A model generated the notes under the pieces. The model worked only from the letters and a program-made list of their open reading frames with translations, was not told the origin of the DNA and did no database searches. 37,813 nt of DNA from Saprospiraceae bacterium (lineage in GTDB: Bacteria; Bacteroidota; Bacteroidia; Chitinophagales; Saprospiraceae), in the NCBI GenBank assembly GCA_022841745.1, contig JALHQW010000071.1:1-37813 (forward strand). The letters run 5' to 3'. The first letter of the stretch is position 1. Each line of letters begins with the position of its first letter. Shown here piece by piece: positions 8,325 through 16,033 of the stretch. The position numbers and the translations under genes are program-made.

Positions 8325-8537
8325 ATGAATACCAGCATCCAACCACCGCTTACCAACCTGCAAATGGAACTGTTGAAGCTGTTCTCCCGGCAGCTTCCCG
8401 ACAAGGATTTGCACGCCATCCGTGATTTGATAGCCCAGTACCTGCTGGAAAGGAGCTTCGAACTGGCGGACGAAGAATGGGAAAAGCGGGGCTATACCGT
8501 CGAAAGTTTCCAAAAGAAAATCAAGGGCAATGGCTGA
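8325..8537 (+). CDS. Antitoxin of a PIN-domain toxin-antitoxin pair
   Basis: A 70-residue helical, charged protein with the segment LARQLPDKDLHAIRDLIAQYLLE-like (residues about 18-45) and the C-terminal pattern DEEWEKRGYTVESFQKKIKG. Small proteins of this kind precede COG1569 PIN toxins in Bacteroidota and are taken to be their antitoxins. It overlaps the toxin gene by eight bases, which supports coupled synthesis. The promoter candidate is at 8300. No DNA-binding motif is obvious at this length. Confidence 0.75.
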   Translation: MNTSIQPPLTNLQMELLKLFSRQLPDKDLHAIRDLIAQYLLERSFELADEEWEKRGYTVESFQKKIKGNG

Positions 8538-8952
8538 AAAACTCCGGGTGGTTTTGGATACGAATGTTGTCCTGAACGCCTTGTCGCCCAAGCTGCCGTA
8601 CCGTCATTTGTTGCGCCGTGCCATCCGTGGCGAATTTGAATGGTGTGTGACCACAGAGATACTCCTTGAATACGAGGAGAAGATTTCCGAGTTTTTTGGG
8701 GAGGAGGCAGCCAATACCTTCATCGAAGCGCTGATGATGTCGAGCCATGTAAAACGGGTAGAAGTATTTTACCGCTTCAATATTTTGAAGGACATGGACG
8801 ACAATAAATTTTTGGATTGCGCTTTTGCTTCCAATGCACACTATCTTGTTTCAGACGATAAGGTTTTCAAATCACTTGGGAACCTTGATTTTCCGAAAGT
8901 CAATCATATCCGTTTGGATGATTTCAGCAATATTTTAGAAAAGGAAGGCTGA
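8530..8952 (+). CDS. PIN-domain ribonuclease toxin (COG1569 type)
   Basis: A 140-residue protein with all features of a PIN nuclease: VVLDTNVV with Asp10, acidic residues Glu43/Glu47 in TEILLEYEE, the DMDDNKFLDCA block (Asp90, Asp91, Asp96) and SDDK (Asp109/Asp110). PIN toxins are Mg-dependent ribonucleases that cut tRNA, rRNA or mRNA when not bound by the antitoxin. The length and residues look intact, so the module is probably functional. It sits between two 97-bp direct repeats made of hsdR remnants, which suggests the module was inserted in, or has replaced, part of an older restriction locus. Confidence 0.88.
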   Translation: MAEKLRVVLDTNVVLNALSPKLPYRHLLRRAIRGEFEWCVTTEILLEYEEKISEFFGEEAANTFIEALMMSSHVKRVEVFYRFNILKDMDDNKFLDCAFASNAHYLVSDDKVFKSLGNLDFPKVNHIRLDDFSNILEKEG

Positions 8953-8982
8953 GAGAAGGCTTTACAGCAACCCATTCATCAC

Positions 8983-9087
8983 ATGAAACCCATCACCAAA
9001 TCCCACATCGAACAATCCGCCATCGAGACCCTGCAAGCGCAGGGATGGGCGTATTTGAACGGCAAGGACATCTCGCCGGAGGGCACC
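8983..9087 (+). pseudogene. hsdR 5' remnant, copy B
   Basis: This begins with a plausible ATG and reads MKPITKSHIEQSAIETLQAQ then GWAYLNGKDISPEGT, the classic N-terminus of a type I HsdR (compare the TESHIEQAALxxLxxxGY pattern of the family). After about 35 codons the homology stops exactly where the repeat TTTACTAAACCT begins at 9088; the frame continues through repeat sequence to 9204. No helicase or nuclease part follows. It shares its breakpoint with copy A, so the truncation happened before the duplication. Confidence 0.75.
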
Positions 9088-9106
9088 TTTACTAAACCTC
9101 CGAGGT
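9010..9106. repeat. 97-bp direct repeat, right copy
   Basis: Partner of 8171-8267, with three differing bases. Together they flank the PIN toxin-antitoxin pair. Confidence 0.8.
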
Positions 9107-9134
9107 CTGTTGATTACCCACAGAATAACATCTA
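9088..9134 (+). repeat. 47-bp repeat, left member of an inverted pair
   Basis: From TTTACTAAACCT to ACAGAATAACATCTA this matches the reverse complement of 10750-10796 at 44 of 47 positions. The pair encloses the gene at 9353-10285, giving a unit of about 1.7 kb. Confidence 0.8.
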
Positions 9135-9197
9135 CCCGTTGGTACAAGTCTTCCGCATTCCCATCCAGCTGGCGCAGGGTCTTCCCACCAACGCTCC

Positions 9198-9232
9198 GAC
9201 TTGAACCGAATATCAGCCTGTCTCCGACAGGC
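9198..9232 (+). repeat. Dispersed hairpin repeat
   Basis: GACTTGAACCGAATATCAG plus the hairpin GCCTGTC-TCC-GACAGGC. It is the same as 10396-10430 except for one loop base, with a diverged copy at 7413. The two close copies have the same orientation and lie inside the 9088-10796 unit. Bases 9233-9352 show no gene. Confidence 0.75.
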
Positions 9233-9352
9233 GTGAGTAGGCTAATCGGTTTGCTTTTGTCGAAGACGAAATAATAGTAGGTTCAAGTCAGGAGCTATGT
9301 TCCAGCGGGCAGTGCCGGCCTAAATCCCAAAGATTTGCCAAAGCTTGGCAAC

Positions 9353-10285
9353 TTAGTTCCTTACGCACCTACACGACAATTTCCAACCCTGCTCCATTCC
9401 TTGCAAAATGAGCTGCTTCTCCCGCCAGGTGTCAAAGATGGCGGCCATCACGTAATCCTGATAGGCTTTGGAGGAAGACCAATGGACGCCGAACTTGTCC
9501 AGACCGTCGAAGCGGGTGCCATCGTGGTAGCCGCTGGCCGTGGCATCGAAGCCGGTGTTTCCGCCGAGGGAGAGTGCGGCGAGTGCCTGCGAGGGGTTGC
9601 CTACTATATCGGGCGGGGTCTTTACGTTGAGCTGGTATCCGCCTTCGTTCATGGCGAGGTCCTTCCACTCGGAGGTGGAGGGTAGGTGCCAGCCTTCGGG
9701 GCAGGCGGTCAGGGCATCCTGCCAGGGGTAGAGCCGGCCGTGCTCGGCACAGTTGGCAGGGTCGTCGGCATAGCAGGCGGCGTTTGGCGTTTGGAAGCGG
9801 AGGTTCTCGGCCATCCAGGTGCGCCCGGCGAGGCGCACGGTGCGGTAGCGCTGCCCGTCCCGTGGGTCGGTGAAGCGGTGGTCGGTTGGGTCAGCGACTG
9901 TTTCCTTGACGGCTTCCGTGCTGTTTTCGCCAAAAAAAATAAAAGCTGCGATGGCTGCGATGGCAATGCCGCCCAAGGTGGGCCAAAGCCATTTTCGGGT
10001 GGCAGGCGCTGCATTGGCGGGCTGGAAGTCGTCGTCGGTCAGGTCTTCGATGGTATCGAGCAGGCCCTCGAAGATTTGGTTGCGGCGCAGCTCGGCGTCT
10101 TCCCGTGCAATGGTGCCCTTGGTGACCTCCCGCTCCAGTTCCTCCCAACGGGCCTGCAGTAGGAGCACGTCTTTTTGCCTGGCCGCTCCTGCCGGCAATG
10201 CGGCCTTTAGCTTGGCAATGGCTGCCTCGGGGTCTTGCACGAGCATTTCCCTGATTTGGTGGCGTAGGAATTCGAGTGGCGACAT
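9353..10285 (-). CDS. EAD11-like / transmembrane / FISUMP-domain protein
   Basis: A 310-residue protein. Residues 5-82 look like an effector-associated domain of the EAD11 type (DVLLLQARWEELEREVTKGT, then RNQIFEGLLDTIEDL), adaptor modules described in bacterial conflict systems that recruit partners by like-with-like contact. Residues 99-119 form one transmembrane helix. Residues 144-310 match a FISUMP domain (RYRTVRLAGRTWMAENLRF, YPWQDALTACPEGWHLPSTS, SCRCVRN), expected outside the cytoplasm. The protein therefore links a cytosolic adaptor to an external domain. The neighbouring gene at 12877 has the same EAD11-TM plan. The gene has higher GC than the pentapeptide gene nearby and is enclosed by 47-bp inverted repeats. 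Confidence 0.82.
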   Translation of the reverse strand: MSPLEFLRHQIREMLVQDPEAAIAKLKAALPAGAARQKDVLLLQARWEELEREVTKGTIAREDAELRRNQIFEGLLDTIEDLTDDDFQPANAAPATRKWLWPTLGGIAIAAIAAFIFFGENSTEAVKETVADPTDHRFTDPRDGQRYRTVRLAGRTWMAENLRFQTPNAACYADDPANCAEHGRLYPWQDALTACPEGWHLPSTSEWKDLAMNEGGYQLNVKTPPDIVGNPSQALAALSLGGNTGFDATASGYHDGTRFDGLDKFGVHWSSSKAYQDYVMAAIFDTWREKQLILQGMEQGWKLSCRCVRN

Positions 10286-10395
10286 ATCGGAACGGTTGGG
10301 TCTTATGCGGTAGCGAAGGTAATGAATTGGAGGATATTCTTGTCTTTGGGCTTTGCGTTGATGGCTGTGTGCTACCTCGGTGGTTCAATGTCTCA

Positions 10396-10430
10396 TGACT
10401 TGAACCGAATATCAGCCTGTCACCGACAGG
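10396..10430 (+). repeat. Dispersed hairpin repeat
   Basis: Second close copy of the 9198-9232 repeat, in the same orientation, with the hairpin GCCTGTC-ACC-GACAGGC. Confidence 0.75.
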
Positions 10431-10514
10431 CCTAAGCATGACGAATACTTATTTTCAAGTTCGAAGCACATTAAGTTGGGAACGCCCGTTTGCTTAACCA
10501 CCAAGGTCTTTCCA

Positions 10515-10770
10515 TTACCCACAGAATAGCACGTTGATAATGAACGAATTACATCTATCATTCCCAAAAAATCGGGACAGGCTTTGTAACCCCCGGGTTT
10601 CAACCGGGGGCTTTGAGTCAATGATACCCTACATCTATCTTCTTTACAGAACATCCACATCATAGCTTTATCTGATGTTTTGAAAAGAAGATAGATGAAT
10701 TTCGTGCATTTCGCCCATCCCCTCGTTAAAACGAGGGGTAACAATATGATAGATGTTATTCTGTGGGTAA
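10515..10770. repeat. Nested fold-back element
   Basis: The non-coding gap 10286-10821 holds a set of nested inverted repeats. The outer pair is TTACCCACAGAATA (10515-10528) against 10757-10770. The next is ACATCTATCAT (10551-10561) against 10746-10756. The inner pair is 10633-10655 against 10674-10696 (23 bases, two mismatches). Two further hairpins lie inside: 10590-10610 (CCCCCGG/CCGGGGG) and 10719-10738 (CCCCTCGT-TAAA-ACGAGGGG). It has no coding capacity and resembles a REP- or MITE-like structured element. Confidence 0.7.
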
Positions 10771-10796
10771 TCAACAGACCACCAAGGTTTAGTAAA
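10750..10796 (-). repeat. 47-bp repeat, right member of an inverted pair
   Basis: Inverted copy of 9088-9134, 44 of 47 bases alike. Its inner end is shared with the nested fold-back element. Confidence 0.8.
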
Positions 10797-10821
10797 CATA
10801 GCCGCATACTACCCAAATAGC

Positions 10822-11118
10822 TCATACCCTGTCTTTCTTGGAATTTTCAATCTCCTGTTTATTACCAAACCCAAAGAAATTGAACTGCTTATTGTCCTTT
10901 CCAGCGTTTTTCATCTTAGAACTGTTGAAAAAGGAGAAGATGTTTTTTTGGGCGTTCGACGGATTTTGCTTGTCATTGTTCACGAACAGTCCTATGGCGA
11001 ATAGGACTGCGCCAATGAATGCCGTCCATGGCTCTAAGCGCTGGTTTTGGGAGATTCCCCAATAGAAAGATATTGCCAAGGAAATTGCAGCAAATAAATA
11101 CAATAGCCATTTTGCCAT
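10822..11118 (-). CDS. Small membrane protein with two transmembrane helices
   Basis: I start at ATG 11118 (MAKWLLYLFA) rather than at a longer frame from 11205, because 11118 lies five bases after the stop of the upstream gene and the longer frame would overlap that gene. The product is 98 residues: helix 1 at residues 4-22, a short loop, helix 2 at 31-47, then a polar tail containing NKQFNFFGFGN. The hairpin-like membrane anchor with a cytosolic tail and the close spacing to the pentapeptide-like gene suggest a shared complex. The family is not recognised. Confidence 0.7.
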   Translation of the reverse strand: MAKWLLYLFAAISLAISFYWGISQNQRLEPWTAFIGAVLFAIGLFVNNDKQNPSNAQKNIFSFFNSSKMKNAGKDNKQFNFFGFGNKQEIENSKKDRV

Positions 11119-11122
11119 GATC

Positions 11123-12616
11123 TTATATTTTAACGGATTGAACGTTGCCGATGCCCAATAAGATGTTCTGATGGACATTGATGACGGAAATCGAGCTGCT
11201 GTCAATTAATTTCTTGCCAGCGAAATTGGCAGCGCTGAGAATATTGTTGATTTCTGTGCTCGTCAATTTGAGCAGGGGGATGCGAGATGCTATTTTGAGT
11301 ATGATGCCAGCAAGATCAATAATGGTGTCGGTGGTATTGATGAGTTTGTCGGTAAGGCCACTGGCTACCACGTACTGGCCGTTGATGGCTTGTTTGTCAA
11401 TTCTTATGAGGCTCCACATATTTATCTCGGAGGCATTCAGGTTCTCTAGAAAGGTTTCATATTCAACTGGTTCGTCGGAGAAGTAGAAATACTTGAGGTC
11501 GTTGTCGGTTTTTTCAATGATTTCAAGTCCAAGGTTGTAGCCAATGCTCCGTGAAAAGAACTTAGAGAAGGTGTTGCACAAATCAATAACAAGGTTTTGA
11601 TTGTCCACGTTGACGGGTACAGTTCTTATTGGGCTTTGGTTTCTGTATTTGAGGCATCCCCTACCTATGAAGATTTTCGAATCGGTTTGTTTTGATTCAG
11701 CTACTAATTTCGTCCGGTAGGTATCGGCCACTTTTTGGAGGTTGCAATTTTCGAACAGCACCTCCCCATCAATTTGGTTGCTTTCAAAGACAACTTCTAT
11801 GGCTTGGTCAAATAACTTTATATCGCTTCTGCCTATAAACTTCATCCCGCCTGAGCTGGTCACTATATTATGAGAAAAGTGGACAGCGCCGAATACAGGT
11901 GAATAGGAATCACAGTCAAAAACAGTGTTGTCAAAATAGACCCTATCGGTTATTGTACATTCATTGAACACAAATGCTTTTTTGAAATACGTATTGACAA
12001 AATCAACTTGGTTGAGGAATTTGCAGGCACTAAAATGCGTATGCCTTAGAAATGTGGGATCGGTATTCACTTTTCCATCATTTAAAGAAAATACATGGTT
12101 GAAAGTATTGTTGAAAAATATCAAACCACCACTAATGTTCGCATCGTCCAAGTAGAAATAGGATTTAGAATTAGCCCTCGTCAAGTAAAAGTCGCCATGC
12201 AGCTTCATTTCACTGAAATCTATACCATTAAATGAGGTGTCGGCAAATGAGAGGTTTCCTTTGATGTTTGCGTTTTTAAAAGAAACTGCGTTCTTATAAT
12301 CTTGTTTCTTTACGGCTATATTTGCGTTAATTATGCTATTTTCCAGCACCAAGTTTTTGTTTTTAAAATCCACAAGCAGTAAATTGTTTATTGAATCGTC
12401 AAAAATCACGCCTTCAAAGTCTATATTACGTGTGCCCTCGTTTTCTATTTCGTTTTGGGCTATGCTTGAAATGATTTCACTAAACTTGTTTTCCTGCTTC
12501 CAGTCTAAGTCCTCGCTGTGGAAAAGGCAATAGCCACCTCTGTCATGGGCGATTCCGTATTTTTCATATTTCATTTCAAGCCTGCACTTTGAGTTGTCTT
12601 TATTGCATTTGCACAT
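11123..12616 (-). CDS. Pentapeptide-like repeat protein with N-terminal Cys/His cluster
   Basis: A 497-residue protein. Residues 1-33 carry Cys2, Cys4, Cys11, Cys30 and His33 in a CxC...C...CxxH pattern that could bind zinc. Residues of about 60-300 show imperfect five-residue periodicity with alternating N/D and F/L (NIDFEGVIFDDS, VSFKNANIKGNLSFADTSF, IDFSEMKLHGDFYLTRAN), the mark of a right-handed beta-helix of pentapeptide type. The last 200 residues are not repeats and include a hydrophobic stretch (DLAGIILKIASRIPLL). In conflict systems such repeats often act as scaffolds. The gene is AT-rich compared with its neighbours. It is followed within five bases by the small membrane protein and lies between two EAD11-like genes. 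Confidence 0.75.
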   Translation of the reverse strand: MCKCNKDNSKCRLEMKYEKYGIAHDRGGYCLFHSEDLDWKQENKFSEIISSIAQNEIENEGTRNIDFEGVIFDDSINNLLLVDFKNKNLVLENSIINANIAVKKQDYKNAVSFKNANIKGNLSFADTSFNGIDFSEMKLHGDFYLTRANSKSYFYLDDANISGGLIFFNNTFNHVFSLNDGKVNTDPTFLRHTHFSACKFLNQVDFVNTYFKKAFVFNECTITDRVYFDNTVFDCDSYSPVFGAVHFSHNIVTSSGGMKFIGRSDIKLFDQAIEVVFESNQIDGEVLFENCNLQKVADTYRTKLVAESKQTDSKIFIGRGCLKYRNQSPIRTVPVNVDNQNLVIDLCNTFSKFFSRSIGYNLGLEIIEKTDNDLKYFYFSDEPVEYETFLENLNASEINMWSLIRIDKQAINGQYVVASGLTDKLINTTDTIIDLAGIILKIASRIPLLKLTSTEINNILSAANFAGKKLIDSSSISVINVHQNILLGIGNVQSVKI

Positions 12617-12639
12617 AGTATTGCATTTAATTTTGTCTG

Positions 12640-12647
12640 TAAAGATA
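12640..12647 (-). promoter_or_regulatory. Candidate -7 element for the pentapeptide-like gene
   Basis: On the minus strand this reads TATCTTTA, one base off TAnnTTTG, 24 bases before the start at 12616. The rest of the gap 12617-12876 contains a hairpin with 8-bp arms at 12772-12796 (GGTGGTTT/AAACCACC), which may end transcription of the gene at 12877. No gene is seen there. Confidence 0.35.
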
Positions 12648-12876
12648 AGTTGGCGTTACCGATTGTTGTGAATAAAAAATCAGCGGCACAGTTCCTACAC
12701 CTCAGCTGGCGATGGGTGTTCCCAACCATCCCGAATTTTGGGCGAAGGGTTGATTCAAAAAATGGGTTTTCGGTGGTTTTGCAAAGCCAAACCACCCGTT
12801 TCCAACCCGTTCTGATTGCCCACCGTTGATTCAAGTATTTTTTAGCAACCACAAGGTCACTAAGTACGCAGTGGGG

Positions 12877-14805
12877 TTAATCAATGCCATTGCTGCAATT
12901 GCAATCAGGCCTCACCTTCACAATCGGTGAGTCGATGATTAGATCCTGAATTGGGGTTGCGCATGTACAATAATCGGGAACTTTGATTTCCAGCTTGCTT
13001 GGGCCATAATATACGCCTTTCAAGATAAAGAAATCGGCAGCCTCATCCCATTTGGCCTTTCGCTTTATATTGTTGACATAAACTTCCAGTACATCATTTA
13101 CCACATAATGCCTGAGCATAGCTGAAGTCTCGATATGTATATCTGCAATCCGTCGTGGACAGTCCAGGTAGAAGGTCGTGTTGAAATCTTCCACCTTCCC
13201 TATTGTTGGGCGACAATTGAAAAAACCAGTCTGGTCGCTCATCTCGAACCTGTAGGAGCCGCTACCAATCCCATGAAGTATATAATCTACCCCGTCTGGC
13301 TTTATTACGGAGGGATTCGTTCGTTGGGGCTGCCCATCCATAAGCAGTATAGGGTTCTCATTGTTGGCTTTGTAAAAATCATAGGATATCAACAATGTCA
13401 CGCTGTGTTGGCCAACAGAGGTTGAGGGCCCTCCGGATGATGTTGACCCTTCCCTTTGCATGCACTCCATTCTGATGCTGGTGTCTTTGCTGAGGTAATA
13501 ATCAATTGGAATGCAGAGATGGGACTCACCCACCAACTTGGCCTCAATGCGGTATTGCCCTTCTGGTAGGAGTATTTTGGTGAATGAATAATTATCTCGT
13601 GGGGTTTGGTTGGTAATGGCTTGTGCTTTGTCGTTCAAGGTCAAGGTCTGAATGGGCAATGGCGTGAGCAAGTTCAATTCAAACTTTGATTTTACACAAT
13701 CGAGCTTATAGGTCGCTGAAGGGAGGCGCTCGATTTTGAAAGTACCACCGCATTGCCATGTGCTGTCGCCAACCGATAGGCTGTAGGTGTTGTCCAATTT
13801 GAGGTTGGGTATGACGATGCTAAAGGAATCACTTGAGAATGACCAATTGTCGATAGCCAGGCCGTTCAACAGCACGGTAGGTGCTTCTAGTTTCCTCCCC
13901 ATGCGAAAAGTGGAATCTGCCACCATTTCATCGGTTGAGCCAAGCAAATACCGGATACCCAATCCTGCTGCTACCACCAATACTAATCCCGCAGCCAATG
14001 CCAATACCTTGCCCATGCCTCCCCATGCCAGCAGGGGCTTCTTTTTCTTTTCTTCCTCCAATTGCGCAAACAGTGCTTTCCATTCAACGGCCTGTTCCTG
14101 CACCGGGTTGTATTCGCTGGTGATGTCCACAGCGAAGTTGTACACCAAGTTGTAATATACCCGCTCGTCATCCACCTTCTCCACGGTAGATACTTTTAGG
14201 TACAAAGGGAACTTGCCCACTTTCTTGGGTGTCACCTCAAATAACCATTCGGTGAAGGCGCTTAGTTTGGCTTTCTGGTCGAGATTGTTTGGTGACCAAA
14301 TGTCAAAAGCGGTGCTGTCCCTCGAGAGCAGTTCCACGTTCATGATTTCGGTCACATCAATATCGTCCACCAATTTGGTGTGCTGAGTCGGCACAAAATT
14401 CTTGATGATATTCTCCCAAGCTGCCCCAATGCGTACCCTGCACGTAGTAGGTTGATGGACGGTCATGTGGCTGGGGATATTGTGCATGAGCTTTCCCTTG
14501 CCCGAGGCATTGGCCAGGAAGTCTTTTTCGTCCTTGAATTTACCGATACCTTCTATCAACAATAGCAACCCGCTGCGAATCTGGTTGAGTTCGAGGGTAT
14601 AATCTTCCTGGCTGATGGTATTGACCCGGACTTTAGATTCCAGTGATTTCAGCTGGCCAAGCAGTTGGTAAACGTCTTTCACCAATGGGCGCTCGCTTTC
14701 AATTTGATTGGCTTGAAAATAGGACAGGAGTTGGCGTAATGCTTCCTCTAACTGATTGTCAATAGTTAGGTCGTGGAGGGTTCGGATGAGTGAGTTCAGT
14801 TCCAT
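12877..14805 (-). CDS. EAD11-like membrane-anchored protein with large C-terminal region
   Basis: A 642-residue protein. Residues 5-88 resemble the EAD11 effector-associated domain (DVYQLLGQLKSLESKVRVNT, then ISQEDYTLELNQIRSGLLLLIEGI). Residues 107-230 form a separate predicted beta-rich cytosolic domain (MHNIPSHMTVHQPTTCRVRI to NLVYNFAVDITSE). A transmembrane helix covers about 266-288, preceded by a Glu/Lys-rich stretch. Residues 290-642 would be outside the cytoplasm and contain Cys-flanked beta-sandwich-like repeats, where DCVKS, ECMQR, DCPRR and DCNCS end successive segments. No enzyme motif is visible. Same architecture as the gene at 9353, so the two may sense an external signal and meet through their EADs. 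Confidence 0.78.
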   Translation of the reverse strand: MELNSLIRTLHDLTIDNQLEEALRQLLSYFQANQIESERPLVKDVYQLLGQLKSLESKVRVNTISQEDYTLELNQIRSGLLLLIEGIGKFKDEKDFLANASGKGKLMHNIPSHMTVHQPTTCRVRIGAAWENIIKNFVPTQHTKLVDDIDVTEIMNVELLSRDSTAFDIWSPNNLDQKAKLSAFTEWLFEVTPKKVGKFPLYLKVSTVEKVDDERVYYNLVYNFAVDITSEYNPVQEQAVEWKALFAQLEEEKKKKPLLAWGGMGKVLALAAGLVLVVAAGLGIRYLLGSTDEMVADSTFRMGRKLEAPTVLLNGLAIDNWSFSSDSFSIVIPNLKLDNTYSLSVGDSTWQCGGTFKIERLPSATYKLDCVKSKFELNLLTPLPIQTLTLNDKAQAITNQTPRDNYSFTKILLPEGQYRIEAKLVGESHLCIPIDYYLSKDTSIRMECMQREGSTSSGGPSTSVGQHSVTLLISYDFYKANNENPILLMDGQPQRTNPSVIKPDGVDYILHGIGSGSYRFEMSDQTGFFNCRPTIGKVEDFNTTFYLDCPRRIADIHIETSAMLRHYVVNDVLEVYVNNIKRKAKWDEAADFFILKGVYYGPSKLEIKVPDYCTCATPIQDLIIDSPIVKVRPDCNCSNGID

Positions 14806-15374
14806 TTTGCCTTAGGGTTGAAATATTGGCTCTAATGTCACTATAAAAAATCAATTTTCTGAAAAGCAGTAAAAATTATTGGGTGTGCCCTGCTGCCGCA
14901 ACACCTGTCACTTCAAATGAAAAAATGGCGCTGCTAGTTAAGAGCTGTACTCGTTGACGGGCCTTGTTTGCGGCCATTGCCCGTTGTTGGCTGTCCCACC
15001 ACCCTATAATCTTGTTGTTAAGAGCAAATTTTGAGCGGCTCGCTGGCACAAATCATGCAGACTTGCTGCTAATTACACTACACCTACCTATCAAAAAAAT
15101 AAGCCCTGTTAGGCCATGCATGAGCAGATTTGCTGACATCCCTTTCCACCAAAGCTGAAAGCACACAAGCGGCGGCACACTGCTTCGTCAACGCATACTT
15201 CACCTTCCCCTTCAAAAAAGGCGGGTAACTTGCGGGCTCATGCATTCCTATTTAATGTAAAACCTCGCCCTTGCATCGGGACAAGCAGGAGCAGAATGCG
15301 ATGGCCCAGCGGGGCAATTAAATAATCAGGATGTTCAAAACACTTCGTATCTTAACCGTCTAATCATTTCCAAA
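14806..15374. other. Intergenic region without recognisable gene
   Basis: 569 bases separate the divergent EAD11-like gene and the Crp/Fnr gene. No frame has a recognisable protein and no strong repeat is seen. A weak -7-like TATCTTAA lies near 15349. It may contain the promoters of both neighbours. Confidence 0.5.
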
Positions 15375-15938
15375 ATGAACAACCTGACTTCTTTCTTGAG
15401 CCAGCAGGGGTTTTCTGGCAAAACGCTGGATTTGATAACCTGCCACTTTACCTCGAAAACCTACCAAAAAGGTGAGCATTTTTTGGAGGAGGGCAAAACC
15501 AGCCATCACCTGGCATTCATAGAAAGCGGCCTGTTTCAATACTACGTGATAGCGGATGGCGAAGAAAAAACGACCTACGTCGCTACGGAAAATGCTTTTC
15601 TAGCTTCGCTGGTAAGCTTCCTGAACCAAAGCCCGTCGAGGGAGTATATCCGTTGTATTGCGGAAGGGCAGGTCTGGCTACTCCGTAAATCTGATTTGGA
15701 GAAATTGCAGGCAGAGGTGCCCGGTTTCAAAGAATTTTACATCCGGCTGCTTGAATACCAAATCTGCTGCATCGACAACAGCCGCTTCGATTTTATCATG
15801 CTCAACGCTGAGGAACGCTATGAGAAAATGCTGCACAAAGAGCCACACCTGTTGCAATCCATTCCGCTTCAATACCTAGCCTCTGTGCTCGGCGTAACGC
15901 CACGCCACCTGAGCCGTATCCGGAAAAATATCTGCTGA
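15375..15938 (+). CDS. Crp/Fnr-family transcriptional regulator
   Basis: A 187-residue protein with a cyclic-nucleotide-binding-like beta-roll (FLEEGKTSHHLAFIESGLFQ, residues 36-55, and the ENAFLASLVSFL turn) and a compact helix-turn-helix at the C-terminus (LQYLASVLGVTPRHLSRIRK, residues 165-184). The length fits the short Crp-like regulators of Bacteroidota, whose ligand is usually unknown; the Arg/Glu cAMP-contact set of classical Crp is not obvious. Two plus-strand genes follow, a secreted protein and a DUF4386 membrane protein, an arrangement seen with this regulator type, so they are probable targets. Confidence 0.88.
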   Translation: MNNLTSFLSQQGFSGKTLDLITCHFTSKTYQKGEHFLEEGKTSHHLAFIESGLFQYYVIADGEEKTTYVATENAFLASLVSFLNQSPSREYIRCIAEGQVWLLRKSDLEKLQAEVPGFKEFYIRLLEYQICCIDNSRFDFIMLNAEERYEKMLHKEPHLLQSIPLQYLASVLGVTPRHLSRIRKNIC

Positions 15939-16033
15939 ACGCATTTATGGACATTTGTCCGGTGCCGGCAGCTTTGGATGCTGCCACCTTTGTGTCGTCA
16001 ATTACAATAAACTTTTACTTTAAAAATGACGAC

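Noticed and set aside
10412-10825. 137-residue minus-strand frame
   Set aside because: It is made entirely of the nested inverted repeats in this gap.
12571-12852. 93-residue minus-strand frame before the pentapeptide-like gene
   Set aside because: It overlaps that gene's start, has no family resemblance and covers a hairpin.
14806-15374. Possible small gene or decayed gene in the long gap before the Crp/Fnr gene
   Set aside because: No frame gave a recognisable domain, signal peptide or good start; left as an unassigned gap.
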